64,000 nt of DNA from Humulus lupulus (lineage: Eukaryota > Streptophyta > Magnoliopsida > Rosales > Cannabaceae). The notes beneath the pieces are model-generated. The model saw only the letters and a program-made list of their open reading frames with translations, made no database searches and was not told where the DNA came from. The stretch's first letter is position 1. Each line of letters opens with the position of its first letter. Shown in pieces: positions 13,266 through 24,705 of this stretch. The position numbers and the translations under genes are program-made. Where the stretch lies: the NCBI RefSeq assembly GCF_963169125.1, contig NC_084793.1, positions 227,152,360-227,216,359 on the forward strand. The letters run 5' to 3'.

Positions 13266-15508
13266 TGTAACACCACAAATTCGCTAATAAGGCTCAATGC
13301 CTTGATTAGCGTGCTGGGAGGGAAATAATTGATTTAATTGTATTACTATGTGATTAATTGTAATATATATGTATCAATACTTAATTACTTGAGTTATATT
13401 ATAATGTGAATATATATATATGCATGTTTAGGTGACTTAAATATGCATGTGGGCCCAATCTTGTTAATAAGAGCATGTTTACAATTTTGGCCCATTGAGA
13501 GCATAAATGTAATTATGTGTGTTATGTTTGAGACCACAATAATATGGAGATATATTTGAGATGTGTGGTCTGAGGCGGTCCTAGGGAGCAGGATTAGAGG
13601 AATAGTCACAATGGGGTCAAATACCCTGCTCTGGGTGAGCCTAGGGGTATTTTGGGGAATGTAGTGTGTATTCAGGGTTGATTGGGTAACAGGTAGTTAT
13701 TTAGCGGTTATTTGGGTATGTCGAGATTAATTGGGAATTTATTGGAGTACTCAAGGAATTAGCTGGAATGAGGTAAATGACGGGTTTGCCCTTGGAGGCG
13801 TTAAAGGGTTAACAATAAGCCTAAGGGAATTTTGGTCATTCTCAAAGCCAAAGGATAGACTTGGTTGGACTTAATCTCAGCAGAGCACTTAGGAAAAAAG
13901 AGGACACACTCTCACTTTCTCTCTCTCTACTCGGCTCACTCCCTTTCCCTTGGTGTGTTTGGAGGCTTAGGGAAACTCTTGGGGAATTGGCTCAGGAATT
14001 GAGAAACTTGAAGCTTGAAGTGTTTGAGATTTAGCTCAGGGTCGGATTCTCAGTTGAGGTAAGAGTTTTATTCTAATTTTTGTTGATTTTCTGCTGTAGT
14101 TTAGGGGTGTTCTTGAGGTTTAAACCTTGGAATGACTTTGGATTTTGATGAGACTGTGGTGTAGTTTTTTGGGTAGTTGTACTGATTATGTTGCCTTGAT
14201 ATGGATTCTAGATGCAATTCTGGGTTTGGGTGTTGGTTAGGATGAATTTTAGTGAAATTGGCTCGAGAAAATGCAAGGGAATTCTGGGTTTTGGAGCTCA
14301 AGCCGCAACCCTGTTCTTCAGGTGCCACGACCCGTGTGCGTGGAAGGGGCCTGACAATTCTCTGAAATCGCCCAGGTGCCGCAGCGCAGGTTAGGGCGCA
14401 CCACGCTCGTGTCCCCCAAGAGAGAGCCTTGGGCTCTCTGACTTGTAGCGCATCACGATCCTAGGGGCTGGGCCGCGACTCTAATTAAGGGAAATGACCA
14501 AAACATATTTTTTAGCTCGAAAACTCAAACCTAAGGACTTAGGAGGGATTCTACTACCCGGTTTAGTAGAATTTGTGGTACCGAAGGATAAAATAATATT
14601 ACGAAGTTTTTAATTGGTTTAAGGTTTGATGGATGTTTATTATTATTACATTGTGACTAGGTTTTACTGCTAAGGCTCGGGATTAGGAATCGTGTTCGGG
14701 ATCACCCTATTCTGTCAGCTCGGAACTTAGGTAAGAAAACTATTTGTGCTCGTAGAGCAGGGCATGACCCGATTATTTATGTTTAGTGTTATGTATGAAT
14801 GTTTATAATTGTTATGCCATGTTTATGTATTTATGACTGATCGGCGAAGGCTGGGTTTGGCAAGGTTCGGGATCGGCAAAGGCTGGAATCGGCAAGGGAC
14901 GGAAACAACAATAATCATGTTGAATGCAGGTCTCCATGGCATGGCCATCTAGGGTGTTGTACTCACCCACTCAGCTAAGACCGTGAACCTGGTGCCTGGT
15001 AACGCACTTGGATCGACTTAGGCTACTGTTGTGAATTGCCTGTTATATCTGTTTAAGTTATGCGTTTACTGAAATAAACTATTATATGCTATGTTTGTGG
15101 AGTTTTCTTGCTAGGCCTTGGCTCACGGGTGCTCTATGGTGCAGGGCAGGGCAAAGGAAAGGCCGCCCAATCATGAGTTGGAGGGCACGGAGCGGTGCAC
15201 ACATGTTTGGCCTACCTGGCCGCCATGACTGGGGTAGTTTTGAGAACATTGTGCAAGTGACCATTTTCGTCGCCTAGGTCGACTGTATAATAACTTTTGA
15301 GTTGTGATTATGTTTTAAAAAATGTTTTGGGATCTCAGTGTAACACTTTTATAATCTTAATGAATGTCCAAACCTTTTCCATTGAAGTTTCCTTACACAA
15401 GTCTTCACTTTAATTTAATCACAGTTTTTAGTCTAAAACCTCAATTAGTGAGCTAATTGCACATTTTAAAATCACATGATAACGACTCTAGGGTAGTAAG
15501 GCGTTACA
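13266..15508 (+). repeat. 3' LTR of outer Tekay element
   Basis: A 2243-bp LTR runs from TGTAACACCA to GGCGTTACA, directly after the polypurine tract of the outer copy. Flanking DNA after it starts GTTTT, the expected right target duplication; the left one lies outside the window. It is the same family as the LTRs at 1473, 4223, 10474, 16771 and 53488. It contains no gene. Confidence 0.9.
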
Positions 15509-15589
15509 GTTTTGTTCCATTTAACAAAACAGATGGTCTGATTGGCAACTTTTGTACAACACATGGTCCAAAATGGTATTGACTTATAA

Positions 15590-15700
15590 ATAAATAGTGT
15601 GTAAAAAGTAAATAAAGAATATGAAAATAATATAATAATTTTTTCAATCTTAAAAAATATGTTATCATTCGCTGCCTTTCCCAGCACTGCAACACCTATG
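15590..15700 (+). repeat. Divergent copy of CYP78A promoter segment
   Basis: About 100 bases match the DNA upstream of the P450 gene at 35155-35295. Shared stretches include AATAGTGTGTAAAAA, AATAATATAATAAT, a CTTAAAAAATATGTTA-like run and CCCAGCACTGCA. About 30 bases of the P450 version are absent. The match stops where the second partial copy at 34095 takes over. See findings. Confidence 0.65.
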
Positions 15701-15999
15701 ACGAACATCCCCAACCCAAAACATTAAACTTGTGTACAAAAATTATATAATTTTAAGAGTGTTGTGTACCTAAAAAATACAGGCTAAAGTGTCTTGGCTA
15801 CGGTACAGCTGGCAAGCCATTAATAAAAGACCTTCAACTCTTAGAGCATTGTATAAATGGCCTGGTCTGCAACCCGATGATGATTGCCCCACGACTTCTT
15901 AGATCACCCAGTCCACAATTTGAACATCTAGATATTCAAGTCGCAGAAGCCAGTGAACAACCTCCAGCTCAAGAATGGCATTAGCTCGCTGTGAACTGT
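15701..15999. other. Unrecognised sequence
   Basis: A short coding-like stretch is readable on the + strand around 15840-15975 (phrases RLLRSPSPQFEHLD and VAEASEQPPAQEW), but I cannot assign it to a family. It may be a scrap of a retroelement. Confidence 0.3.
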
Positions 16000-16320
16000 T
16001 GGGACACACAAACTTAAATTTCTTGAAGACTCAGAGACTTTATATGCATAATTAGTATATTGTAACCCTTGCTTGATAAACATATAATATAAGACAATCA
16101 ATGTATTTAAGGTATTTATTTGTACGCTTGGAAAGTTACTTAGTCTTGTAAGTTACTCAATATTGAACGTTACCCAAATCTGTCATTTGAACCCCTATAA
16201 ATAAAGAGGGAATGGACTAATAAAGGGACCGAACTTTGTATGCAAAAACTCTACCAAAATTTTCTTAAACAATTTTTCCAAAAATCCTAAAGTGAATAAC
16301 ATAGACTCGTGGACTAGGTG

Positions 16321-16693
16321 TGTAACGCCCCACGTCACTATGGTTGCTTCCTGGAATGACGACTGGCCCTGCAAACCAATATGAGTCTTTCCAGCGTGCT
16401 TTGTCCTCACTCGGACGCTTCTTGGGAAAACTTCCCATGAGGTCACCCATCATGAGACTACTCCAGGTCAAGCACGCTTAACTTTGGAGTTCTCAAGTGA
16501 TGGGCTACCGAAAATAAGATGCATCTTGTTGGCATAGGTAGTATCCATCAATCCATTTAAGCCCTCTTCAACTGTGTAGCTCATAACTACAAAGTCTTAG
16601 AATCATCACACTTGACCTTCCCCATGAGATGTGGGATTGCACAGTTGTTACCCTATCTTTCCCCCTGTGGATCACAGGATTCTGACTGTCACA
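16321..16693 (-). repeat. Cassandra TRIM LTR
   Basis: This short LTR begins TGTAACGCCCCACG and ends GACTGTCACA. It carries the 5S rRNA-like block that defines Cassandra, a non-autonomous terminal-repeat retrotransposon in miniature found across vascular plants. A C-run (polypurine tract on the element strand) follows directly at 16697-16710. Confidence 0.85.
16420..16551 (-). promoter_or_regulatory. 5S rRNA-derived block inside Cassandra LTR
   Basis: Phrases match the reverse complement of plant 5S rRNA: GAGGTCACCCATC, CAAGCACGCTTAACTTTGGA and GTTCT, followed by a diverged GATGGGCTACC segment. In Cassandra this block retains the internal RNA polymerase III promoter elements. It is not an rRNA gene, because the surroundings are LTR and the ends diverge. 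Confidence 0.8.
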
Positions 16694-16770
16694 ATCGCCC
16701 CCCCCCCCCTTAGGGGTCCGACGTCCCCGTCGGCCACACTTCCGGTTGGGTCAAGGCTCTTATACCATTT
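16694..16770 (-). other. Cassandra internal region with polypurine tract and primer site
   Basis: The C-run at 16697-16710 is the polypurine tract read on the - strand. GGCTCTTATACCA at 16755-16767 is the primer site, with one change from the usual GGCTCTGATACCA. It is non-coding, as is normal for Cassandra. Confidence 0.75.
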
Positions 16771-18983
16771 TGTAACGCCCTACTTCCTTAGAGCCATTAC
16801 TATGTGAGTTAAAAAAAATGTGCCATTAACTCGCTAATTGAGGTTAAAAGTGTGACTAAACTGAAATAAAACTCATTTAACAACATTAGTTATAAATTTT
16901 GGACATTCACTAAAATTATAAAAAAAAAAGTTATACAGTTGGGATCCCTAAAAATACTGTTTAGAGAATTGTATTACAACTCAAAATATACACACGGTCG
17001 ACCTAGGCGACAAAACAACATTACAATACATTTTCCCAAAATAACCATGGCCGTGGCAGCCAGGTAGGCTGAACATGTACCCGTTGCTCCACGCTCTCCG
17101 TACTCATGGTTGGTCGACCTTCCATTTGCCCTTGCTTGCACCATAGAGCACCCGTGAGCCAAAGTCCAGCAAGAAAACTCTAACCAAATCATATAACATA
17201 TACATAACAATCCACAGTATACAACAAAACTGCCAATGGGCTAAACACATGGTGACCTATGCCGTCCCAGGCACTTTACCAGGCCCTGGGTTTGCGATCT
17301 TCGCCGAGAGGGTGGATACAACACCCTAGGAGGGTCTCACCCTAACGACCTACAGTCAGTATGCTCAACGCCAATCCCGGCCCCTTATCGTACCCGGCTT
17401 CTTGCTGTTCTCGACCTTTGTTGTTTTCGGCCTTCGCCGTTCACTCACAAACATGCATGTCATAGCATAATAATCACAAATATATTAAGCACAAACAATA
17501 GGGCCGCGCCCTGAAATACAAATAATAGCATTGTGCCCTGCTCTACAGGTACAACAATTTTCTTACTTGTGTCTCGAGCGGATAAGCCCATGCGATCCTG
17601 AACACAGTCCACTAATTCGAGCCTCGTTGAAAACCTAGTCACAACGCATTCACAATAACCATCCATCAAGCCTTAAACCAATAAATAACTTCTGAATATT
17701 AATCTAGCCTCCGAGACCTTGGATTCTACTCATTCGGGTAGTAGGATCCTTCCCAAGCCTTAACATTCAAGTTCTCGAGCTAAAAACCTCTTTTTCCCCT
17801 TTTTTCCATTTACGGCCGGGACCCGCTACTAGACAAAGGGCAAAGCCCTCCCTGCTGGAGGACATGGGCTGCGACGTGCTAAGCCCTGCGCCACGACGCC
17901 TGGGCAATCTCATGCCTCCCTAGGCCTTTTCACACACACGGGTCGTGGCACCTGAAGAACAGGGCTGCAGCTCGGGCCTCAGAAACCAGAAATCCTCCAT
18001 TTTTCTGCATTTTTCCTCGAGCCTAAACCATTAATTCTCACCCCAAACATCAATTAAACCCAGAATTAAGCCTAGAATCTGTATTCACATGACCTAAACA
18101 TTACAACAAATCCATAAACAACTCCATCTACTCATCAAACATCCAAAACCAATCTTAGAATCCATTTCACATGCAAACCTATAATTCTAACAAAATTCAG
18201 CTAAACTCGGATAATTCAGTGCCAAATTTCTTACCTCTGTTATAAATACAGCCTAAGCTAATTCCTCAAGTCTTCAAGCTTCAATCCTCACAAGTTCTAG
18301 CCTTGAATCCTCAAGTTCCTTCAACAAACTTCAAGCACCAAAGGAGAGAGGGAGTGAGCCGAGTATGAGAAAGAGAGCTGGGAATCTCCTTTTGTTTCCT
18401 TCTAACTCCTTCTAGAGTCTCAGCAGCCTAAGTGTTCAAATCTATCCCTAGTCAAAAGTCCAAAATACCCCTTAAGCTTATCTTAATCCTCAAGTACCAC
18501 TAAGGGCAATCCCATATGCCACATTCCGCCAAGTCCTAAAGTATTCCTATAAATCCCTGTGTTGATCCTGACATGTCCAAAAATTGCTAAATGACTACTC
18601 GTTACTTGATAAATCTCAAACACCAACTGTGTCCCCAAAATTCTCCTAGGCTCCTCTCAAGCCGGGTATTCGACCCCGTTGTGACTATTTAACAAAACTG
18701 CTCCCTAGGACCGTCTTGGATCGTGCATCAAAGATATATCACCACTCACTCGTGGTATCAATCACAATATACACATATATCATATTTATGCCCTTAACAG
18801 GCTAAAATTACAAATACGCCCCTAATAACCAGATGGGGCCCACATGCATATTTAATTCACCTTAACATGCATTTCTAATCACATAATCATTTAATCCACA
18901 TATTAGCATAATTAAATCAATTATTGCCCTCCAGGCATGCTAATCAAGGCCCTAATCCTTATTAGCAAAGTTGGGACAGTACA
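16771..18983 (-). repeat. Tekay LTR forming the other end of the hybrid
   Basis: A 2213-bp LTR of the same family as 1473-3708 and in the same orientation runs from TGTAACGCCCTACTTCC to GGGACAGTACA. It lies immediately beside the Cassandra primer site. It has no coding content. Confidence 0.85.
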
Positions 18984-19106
18984 AGGTAAATTTGAACACT
19001 GAACCACATAAAAATTCTTGTTCGATATTTACTTATAGTTTACCAAAAAGCCTAATTATCTATTTCAGACTCCCTAGTCCACTTTTGGCAAAAAACCGTG
19101 TTAACA

Positions 19107-19918
19107 TAGTTCTTAGCAATTTAAGATGTCAAATAGCAATATTATATGTTTTTATATTTGAATTAATTTTAAATATTATTTTTATTTAAAAATAATTACA
19201 TGACATTGACGTGGTAATTATACATCAGTTCTGTCATGTCATGTCACGTCAATGTCTCATAAACACCATTAACCATGTTAATGGGTGGGTAGAGAGGGAG
19301 AGACATTTTTAGTGACATTAGGTATTTTTCACCGTCAAAAATAAAAAAATTGGGTGTAAAAGTGAAACACTTGTAAAACATTGGGTATCTTCGCCACCAT
19401 TAACTCTAATAAATATCGTCTCATGTAATGCCACACTAGAATATTGCATATGTAGGGTCATGAATGTTGCTTAGTTAGAGTGTATTTTGTGCATTTTTGG
19501 CACAATAATAGTGAAACGCAATATTTGAGCTTCTCTAAACTGCCCTCTTCAAAAAGGAACTCATGCTTTTAGTGAGAAAAATAAGAGATCGAGGTTCTGA
19601 GGAAGAAGAAAAGCCAATGGGAATGGTCGAAACTCCGACGGTGCATTCCAACACGACGATTGGTCTTTGGGCAAGGGGCTTGCGGATTTGATTCTCCTTT
19701 TGACAGTAATATAAGATGTGGTGGTGGTTTTGCCAATTGTTTTGTTGACATAAGAAATCTTAGGAGATGAATTTCAATTATCTCTTTCGTTTTGTGGCTT
19801 TCTTCGACGATGTTCACAACAACATGTGGCGAGACTCCTTTGCTCGAGTGTTGCTGTATTTTGGTGATAGAGGGACTCCCTCAGATCTTATTCTTCTGTG
19901 TCTTTGGGAACCCTTCTC
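19107..19918. other. Intergenic, no gene recognised
   Basis: AT-rich DNA with a short CATGTCATGTCACGTCA run near 19233. A stretch at 19560-19918 has fairly balanced base composition but no convincing frame. It continues at 33788 once the solo LTR between them is removed. Confidence 0.4.
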
Positions 19919-20399
19919 TGTAACGCCCTAACTCCAGAGATCGTTACGGTGTGCATTTTAAACAGTGTTAAACTCGATAATCAAGTCATTTGGCCATAAT
20001 CATGTAACTAGGTGTGATTAGCGATTTAGGGTTAAATTTTTTGGTTAAGATATAACGTTTCACTAAAATGTTTACTGTATACATTGGGATCCCAAAAATA
20101 TAATTTAAAGGTTAATTACAAGAAAATATTTACAACCAGCCGATCTAAACGCATATGTACACATCGTCGCCTAAGCTCTCCAACTCAAGGATGATCCAAC
20201 TTTTTTTTGCCTTTATCTGCACCACATAGCACCTGTGAGCCGAAGCCCAGCAAGAAAACTCAATATGCTCATGAACAGTAATAACATGTTACCAAATCAT
20301 AACAGGCATGCCTAGCAATAATAGCCCTATTCATGCATGCAAATAAGTTCAGAAAATGATGGTTATGGATCCTGCCCTCCTGCAAAGATGGCTATCAAG

Positions 20400-20762
20400 T
20401 CAATCATAATCAGATGAGTGATTTAACACTTTGAGGTTCTGTTAACCATGATGGAGCGTATAGCCCTAATCAGATAAGTGATTTAACACTTGAGGTTCTG
20501 TTAACCATAATGGAGCGTATAGCCCTAATCAGATGAGTGATTTAACACTTGAGGATTTGTTAATTTATAATGGAGTGTACAGCCCTAGTCAGATGAGTGA
20601 TTTAACACTTGAGGTTCTTATAACCATAATGGAGTGTATAGCCCTAATCAGATGAGTGATTTAACACTTGAGGTTCTGATAACCATAATGGAGCTTATAG
20701 CCCTAATCAGATGAGTGATTTAACACTTTGAGGTTATGTTAACCATGTTGGGGCGTATAGCC
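20400..20762. repeat. Tandem array, 59-60 bp unit, about 6 copies
   Basis: Units start AGCCCTAATCAGATGAGTGA and end GGAGCGTAT, at about 20403, 20462, 20521, 20581, 20640 and 20699. The array lies inside the solo LTR. The full-length Tekay element inserted in the last unit, and the next unit begins on its right side at 30559 (TAGCCCTAATCAGATTAG). Confidence 0.9.
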
Positions 20763-23167
20763 TGTAACGCCCTGGTAACTCCAGAATAGTTACGGTGAAC
20801 GGTGGACCGGAAATTTGACTCGCTACTCGAGTCCTTTGGTCAAAAACGTGCTCTAAGTGTAATTAACAGGTTAAGGTATAAAACCAATAAAAAGGAAATG
20901 GAGATTTTCATTACAAACTGCTCTGCATAGCTAAATAAAACGTTTACAAGTTGTTCTCAGTACAAAATGGTCACTACTGTTTCAAATTTACAATCCCGCC
21001 GACCTAAGCGGCAAAAATAGGGTAAACCCCCTAGTTCCTCTGAGAACTCCTTGGCTGTGGTGGTCAAGCGGCCGCATATGTACACATCACCACATCAGCT
21101 CTCCACTCAAGGCTAGGTGAGCTTTTCTTTCCCTTTACCTGCACCACATAGCACCCATGAGCCAAAGCCCAGTAAGAAAACATAACACTTTACATGAACA
21201 TTATCAAATGATTATCATTATAATCACACTGAGCATAAAGCTTTCAAACAAATGAGTGAACATCACATGAGGTCCTGATAAACCATACTGAGTGACTGAC
21301 AAACAAGTCACTGAAACAAATGGAAGAGTGGTTGCTAGATAACCCACTAGCCTTCAACAGGTTCTGGTAAACCATACTGGGTGACTGTCAAGCATGTCAC
21401 TATTTCAAGTGGGAGAGTGGCTGCTAAGTAAGCCACTAGCCTCCAAGCGCTTATTTCATTCATCAACCCTCGGGGTCGGTCTGGCATTAATGCTCTTTGA
21501 GTCATTCAATGCTGATAGTCGATTAGATCTAATCTTTGTTGGCTTGCATTAGCACTCTAAGGCCATCCTGACTAATGAGTCAGCTCAACGTGACCAGTGC
21601 CCAGTACCACTGCCGAACCTGACTAATAAGTCACAGCTTCACAGTTGATACTAGCACCTTTGCCAAATCTGACTAATGAGTCAGTACCATGCACAAGTGA
21701 GCAACATATGCTAAACATTCCATATTCAATCCAAGTCCATATTTACATAACCAGCATACTTCATGAATATCCATGCATGTGACACTTGGGGTGCAGTTTT
21801 CTTACCTCTGGTTCGAGCTAGAATGAATAAAAGAACAACCCTGAGAACGATCAACCTTTTGGTCCTTTAGCGGTTACCTGGTCATAACCAATCATGGGAT
21901 TCCATCAATAAAATTAATAATAAAAGGTTCCCAAACCAAAACCTAACCTCTAAGACATCAAACACTACTCAACCGGGTAGTAGGTTCAACCCCGAGGCCT
22001 TAGACTTGAATCCCCATGCTAAAAACACTATTCTGGCCAAAAATGCCCTGATGGGCCGCGGCCCTCCCCTGCTGCGCCGCGGCGCGCCTCCAAACAGAGG
22101 CGGCCACATCCTGACAGGCACCATGGGCCACGACTCACCTATGCCAGGCCGCGGCTCAATATGCAAAATAACCCAGAATCAGCAACGCACCAGCAAACTC
22201 CCCTGCATTTTTCCCTTGGAACCAGCCCTTCAAACCAATCCGAAACACCAACCTAACACCCAATTTAACCTCTAAACATCACCCACAACTCTCCCTCATC
22301 AAAACCCAAACTAAACATCAACCAAAACCTCTTTAAATCCACACTTCCATCAAGAAATCAAAAGCTGAAAACTCAAAACGAAAATAGGGCATAACCAGAA
22401 ACTCAATGGATAAACTCACCTCAAACCTGGAATTAAATCCTCTCTAATAGCTGAACCAAGACTAAAACCTCAGCCCCTTGATCTCCTAGCTTGATTCCAC
22501 CCTTTGAGCTCAAAACTCCAAAGAAGGAAAGAGAGAAATGGATGTGCGGGAAGGAGAAAGTTCTCACTCTGTTTTTGCTCTGTTCTGTACAGTTTCTACA
22601 ACCATCCAAACTTCACATATATCCAAACTCAAATGACTAAAATACCCCTAGGTCTTTTAAAGCTTCTAAAACCACTTCAAGGGTAAAATTGGCACTTTCC
22701 ACTAATCCCGTTAATCATAATTAACGCTTCCCAATTCCCGCTAATCCCAATATTCTCAAACACCAATAATTCACATCCTGTTACCCTTTAATGCCCGGTA
22801 ACACTCTAATCATTAAAACACCCCGAGACTCACCCGAGCCCCAAGCTTAAGCCCATTATGACCAAACCGATATTTAACACACCATGATCGTCTCATGCCA
22901 AATGGCTCGAGCAAACCCTCATCATAATGTGGTCTCAAAATATATCACCAACATGCATCCAAATAAACAATTTACCCTTAACGGGCCAAATTACCATCAC
23001 ACCCCTGTAATTAAGAATATGGACTCACATGCATGCATTTCACATCATATTATAATATAATCAACATATACATGCATTTTATCAACTAATAACACAATTA
23101 AGCAAGTATGTCCCTCCCGGCCTACTGTTCACGCCGTTAAACACATCGGAGAATTCGGGGCATTACA
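20763..23167 (-). repeat. 3' LTR of full-length Tekay element
   Basis: This 2405-bp LTR starts TGTAACGCCCTGG and ends GGGGCATTACA on the + strand. It includes repeats of GACTAATGAGTCA around 21570-21690 and GC-rich GGGCCGCGGC blocks around 22050-22160. No gene. Confidence 0.96.
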
Positions 23168-23181
23168 ACTATCCCCTCCTT
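23168..23181 (-). other. Polypurine tract of full-length Tekay element
   Basis: ACTATCCCCTCCTT on the + strand is AAGGAGGGGATAGT on the element strand, beside the 3' LTR. It is preceded by the conserved TTTCGAGGACGAAATTTC block found in this family. Confidence 0.85.
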
Positions 23182-23202
23182 ACTGAAATTTCGTCCTCGA
23201 AA

Positions 23203-24693
23203 TTACCTGAACAGCTCGGGATACTGACTCTGCATATCTGACTCCAACTCCCAGGTCGCCTCCTCGACCTTGCTGTTCCTCCACAATACCTTAACCAAAG
23301 TTATTGTCTTATTCCTGAGAACCTTGTCCTTTCTGTCAAGTATCTGAACTGGCTGCTCCTCAAAGGAGAGATCTGGCTCAAGCTCCAGATCTTCATAACT
23401 CAGAATATGGCCCACATCAGATACATACCTCCGAAGAGCTGATACATGGAATACATTATGCACGGCAGACAACGCCGGAGGCAAAGCCAATCTGTAAGCC
23501 ACCTGACCAATCCTCTCCAAGATCTCAAATGGACCCACAAATCTAGGACTCAGTTTGCCTTTCTTCCCAAACCTTCTCACCCCTTTCCATGGTGAGACTC
23601 TGAGGAAAACATAGTCTCCTACCTGGAACTCCACGTTCCTGCGCTTGGGATCTGCATAGCTCTTCTGTCTACTCTGAGAAGCAAGCATTCTAGCTCTAAT
23701 CTTCTCAATAGCCTCACTGGTCCTCTGAACTGCATCAGAACCTAAGTATCTCATTTCTCCTGTCTCATCCCAATGAATGGGAGATCTGCACTTCCTATCA
23801 TACAACATCTCATAAGGTGCTACCCCAATGGTAGATTGGTAACTGTTGTTGTAGGAGAATTCTATCAAAGGCAGATACTTACTCCAAGACCCACCGAAAT
23901 CCAGCACACATGCTCTCAGCATGTCTTCCAATATCTGGATCGTCCTCTCAGATTGCCCATCTGTCTGAGGATGATAGGCTGTACTGAACTTCAACTTTGT
24001 CCCCATGGCTTTCGGCAAACTCCCCCAGAACTTGGAAGTAAAAGTGGGGTCCCGATCTGACACGATCGACCTAGGTGCACCATGGAGCCGCACGATCTCT
24101 CTCACATAGAGATCCGCATACTGATCAACTGTAAATGTAGTCCTCATTGGCAGAAAGTGAGCTGATTTGGTGTAGTGATCCACTATCACCCAAACGGAGT
24201 CATGCTGACCAGTAGTCCTGGGTAAGCCCACCACAAAATCCATCGTGATGTCTTCCCACTTCCACTCTGGAATATCCAGAGGCTGCAATGACCCTGTCGG
24301 CCTCTGATGCTCAGCCTTGACCTGTTGACATGTCAAGCACTTAGCCACATACTTTACTACATCTCTCTTCATCCCCGGCCACCAATATAGCGATCTCACA
24401 TCCTGATACATCTTCGTGGTGCCTGGATGCAAAGAGTAAGGTGTAGTATGAGATTCATTCAGAATCTCTCGCCTCAATGCAGTGTCTAACGGAACACATA
24501 CCCGCCCCTTGTATCTCAACAAGCCTACCTCAAACACTGTATAATCTCTGGATGCTCCAGCCAGAACATCCTCCCTGATCTTAATCAGCTGTGGATCACT
24601 CAACTGACCCTCTTTGATCCTCTCCAACAATGTAGACTGTAGCGTAATGTTGGCCAACTGGCCCACCAACAACTCTATACCAGCTCTGGTCAT
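23203..24693 (-). pseudogene. Integrase and chromodomain of full-length Tekay element
   Basis: An open frame of 496 codons encodes the integrase part of pol. An HHCC zinc finger comes first (ESHTTPYSLHPG, then AKCLTCQQVK). The DDE core follows, with Asp in TMDFVVGLPR, Asp in IVSDRDPTF and Glu in SERTIQILEDM. Then come the GPY/F-type module (KLSPRFVGPFEILERIG, NVFHVSALRRY) and a C-terminal chromodomain-like segment (LVKVLWRN, EEATWELESDM). All catalytic residues visible are kept. It is cut off from the RT part only by a TAG at 24706-24708, where the family has Gln, so the Met at 24693 is not a true start. Listed as a pseudogene because the polyprotein is interrupted. Confidence 0.93.
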
Positions 24694-24705
24694 ATCATCT
24701 GCTAA

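Larger units (their letters stand above)
16321..18983 (-). mobile_element. Hybrid Cassandra-Tekay retroelement
   Basis: From left to right on the + strand this holds a 373-bp Cassandra LTR, a short Cassandra internal region with polypurine and primer sites, then a 2.2-kb Tekay LTR. The outer flanks are AGGTG (16316-16320) and AGGTA (18984-18988), a 5-bp duplication with one mismatch. The host sequence reads continuously across when the insertion is removed. No second Cassandra LTR and no Tekay internal DNA are present. In element orientation it is Tekay LTR, primer site, Cassandra internal, polypurine tract, Cassandra LTR. The two families share TGTAACGCCC at this terminus, a plausible switch point. 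Alternative: ectopic recombination after insertion. Confidence 0.72.
16000..19106 (+). repeat. Eroded LTR-like remnant split by the hybrid element
   Basis: The parts at about 16000-16320 and 18984-19106 read as one LTR-like sequence once 16321-18983 is removed. Features are a TATA-like CCTATAAATAAA at 16190-16202, a transcript-like tail with GTGGACTAGGTAAATT and GAACACTGAACCACATAAAAA, and an end GTGTTAACA. The tail resembles the 3' part of the solo LTR at 31559-32812 (GTGGATTAGG, GCTGAACCACTATAAAAA). The left edge is uncertain and no target duplication was found. Confidence 0.5.

Noticed and set aside
16420..16551. 5S rRNA gene
   Set aside because: The 5S similarity is imperfect and embedded in a Cassandra LTR with its terminal sequence and polypurine tract; it is a retroelement component, not an rRNA gene.
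19543..19570. Third copy of the CYP78A promoter
   Set aside because: Only about 15 bases (CTGCCCTCTTCA and neighbours) match 35297-35312, too little to separate from chance next to the better match at 34095.
20400..20762. CRISPR-like array because of regular spacing
   Set aside because: Units are contiguous 59-bp repeats without unique spacers, in a plant retroelement.
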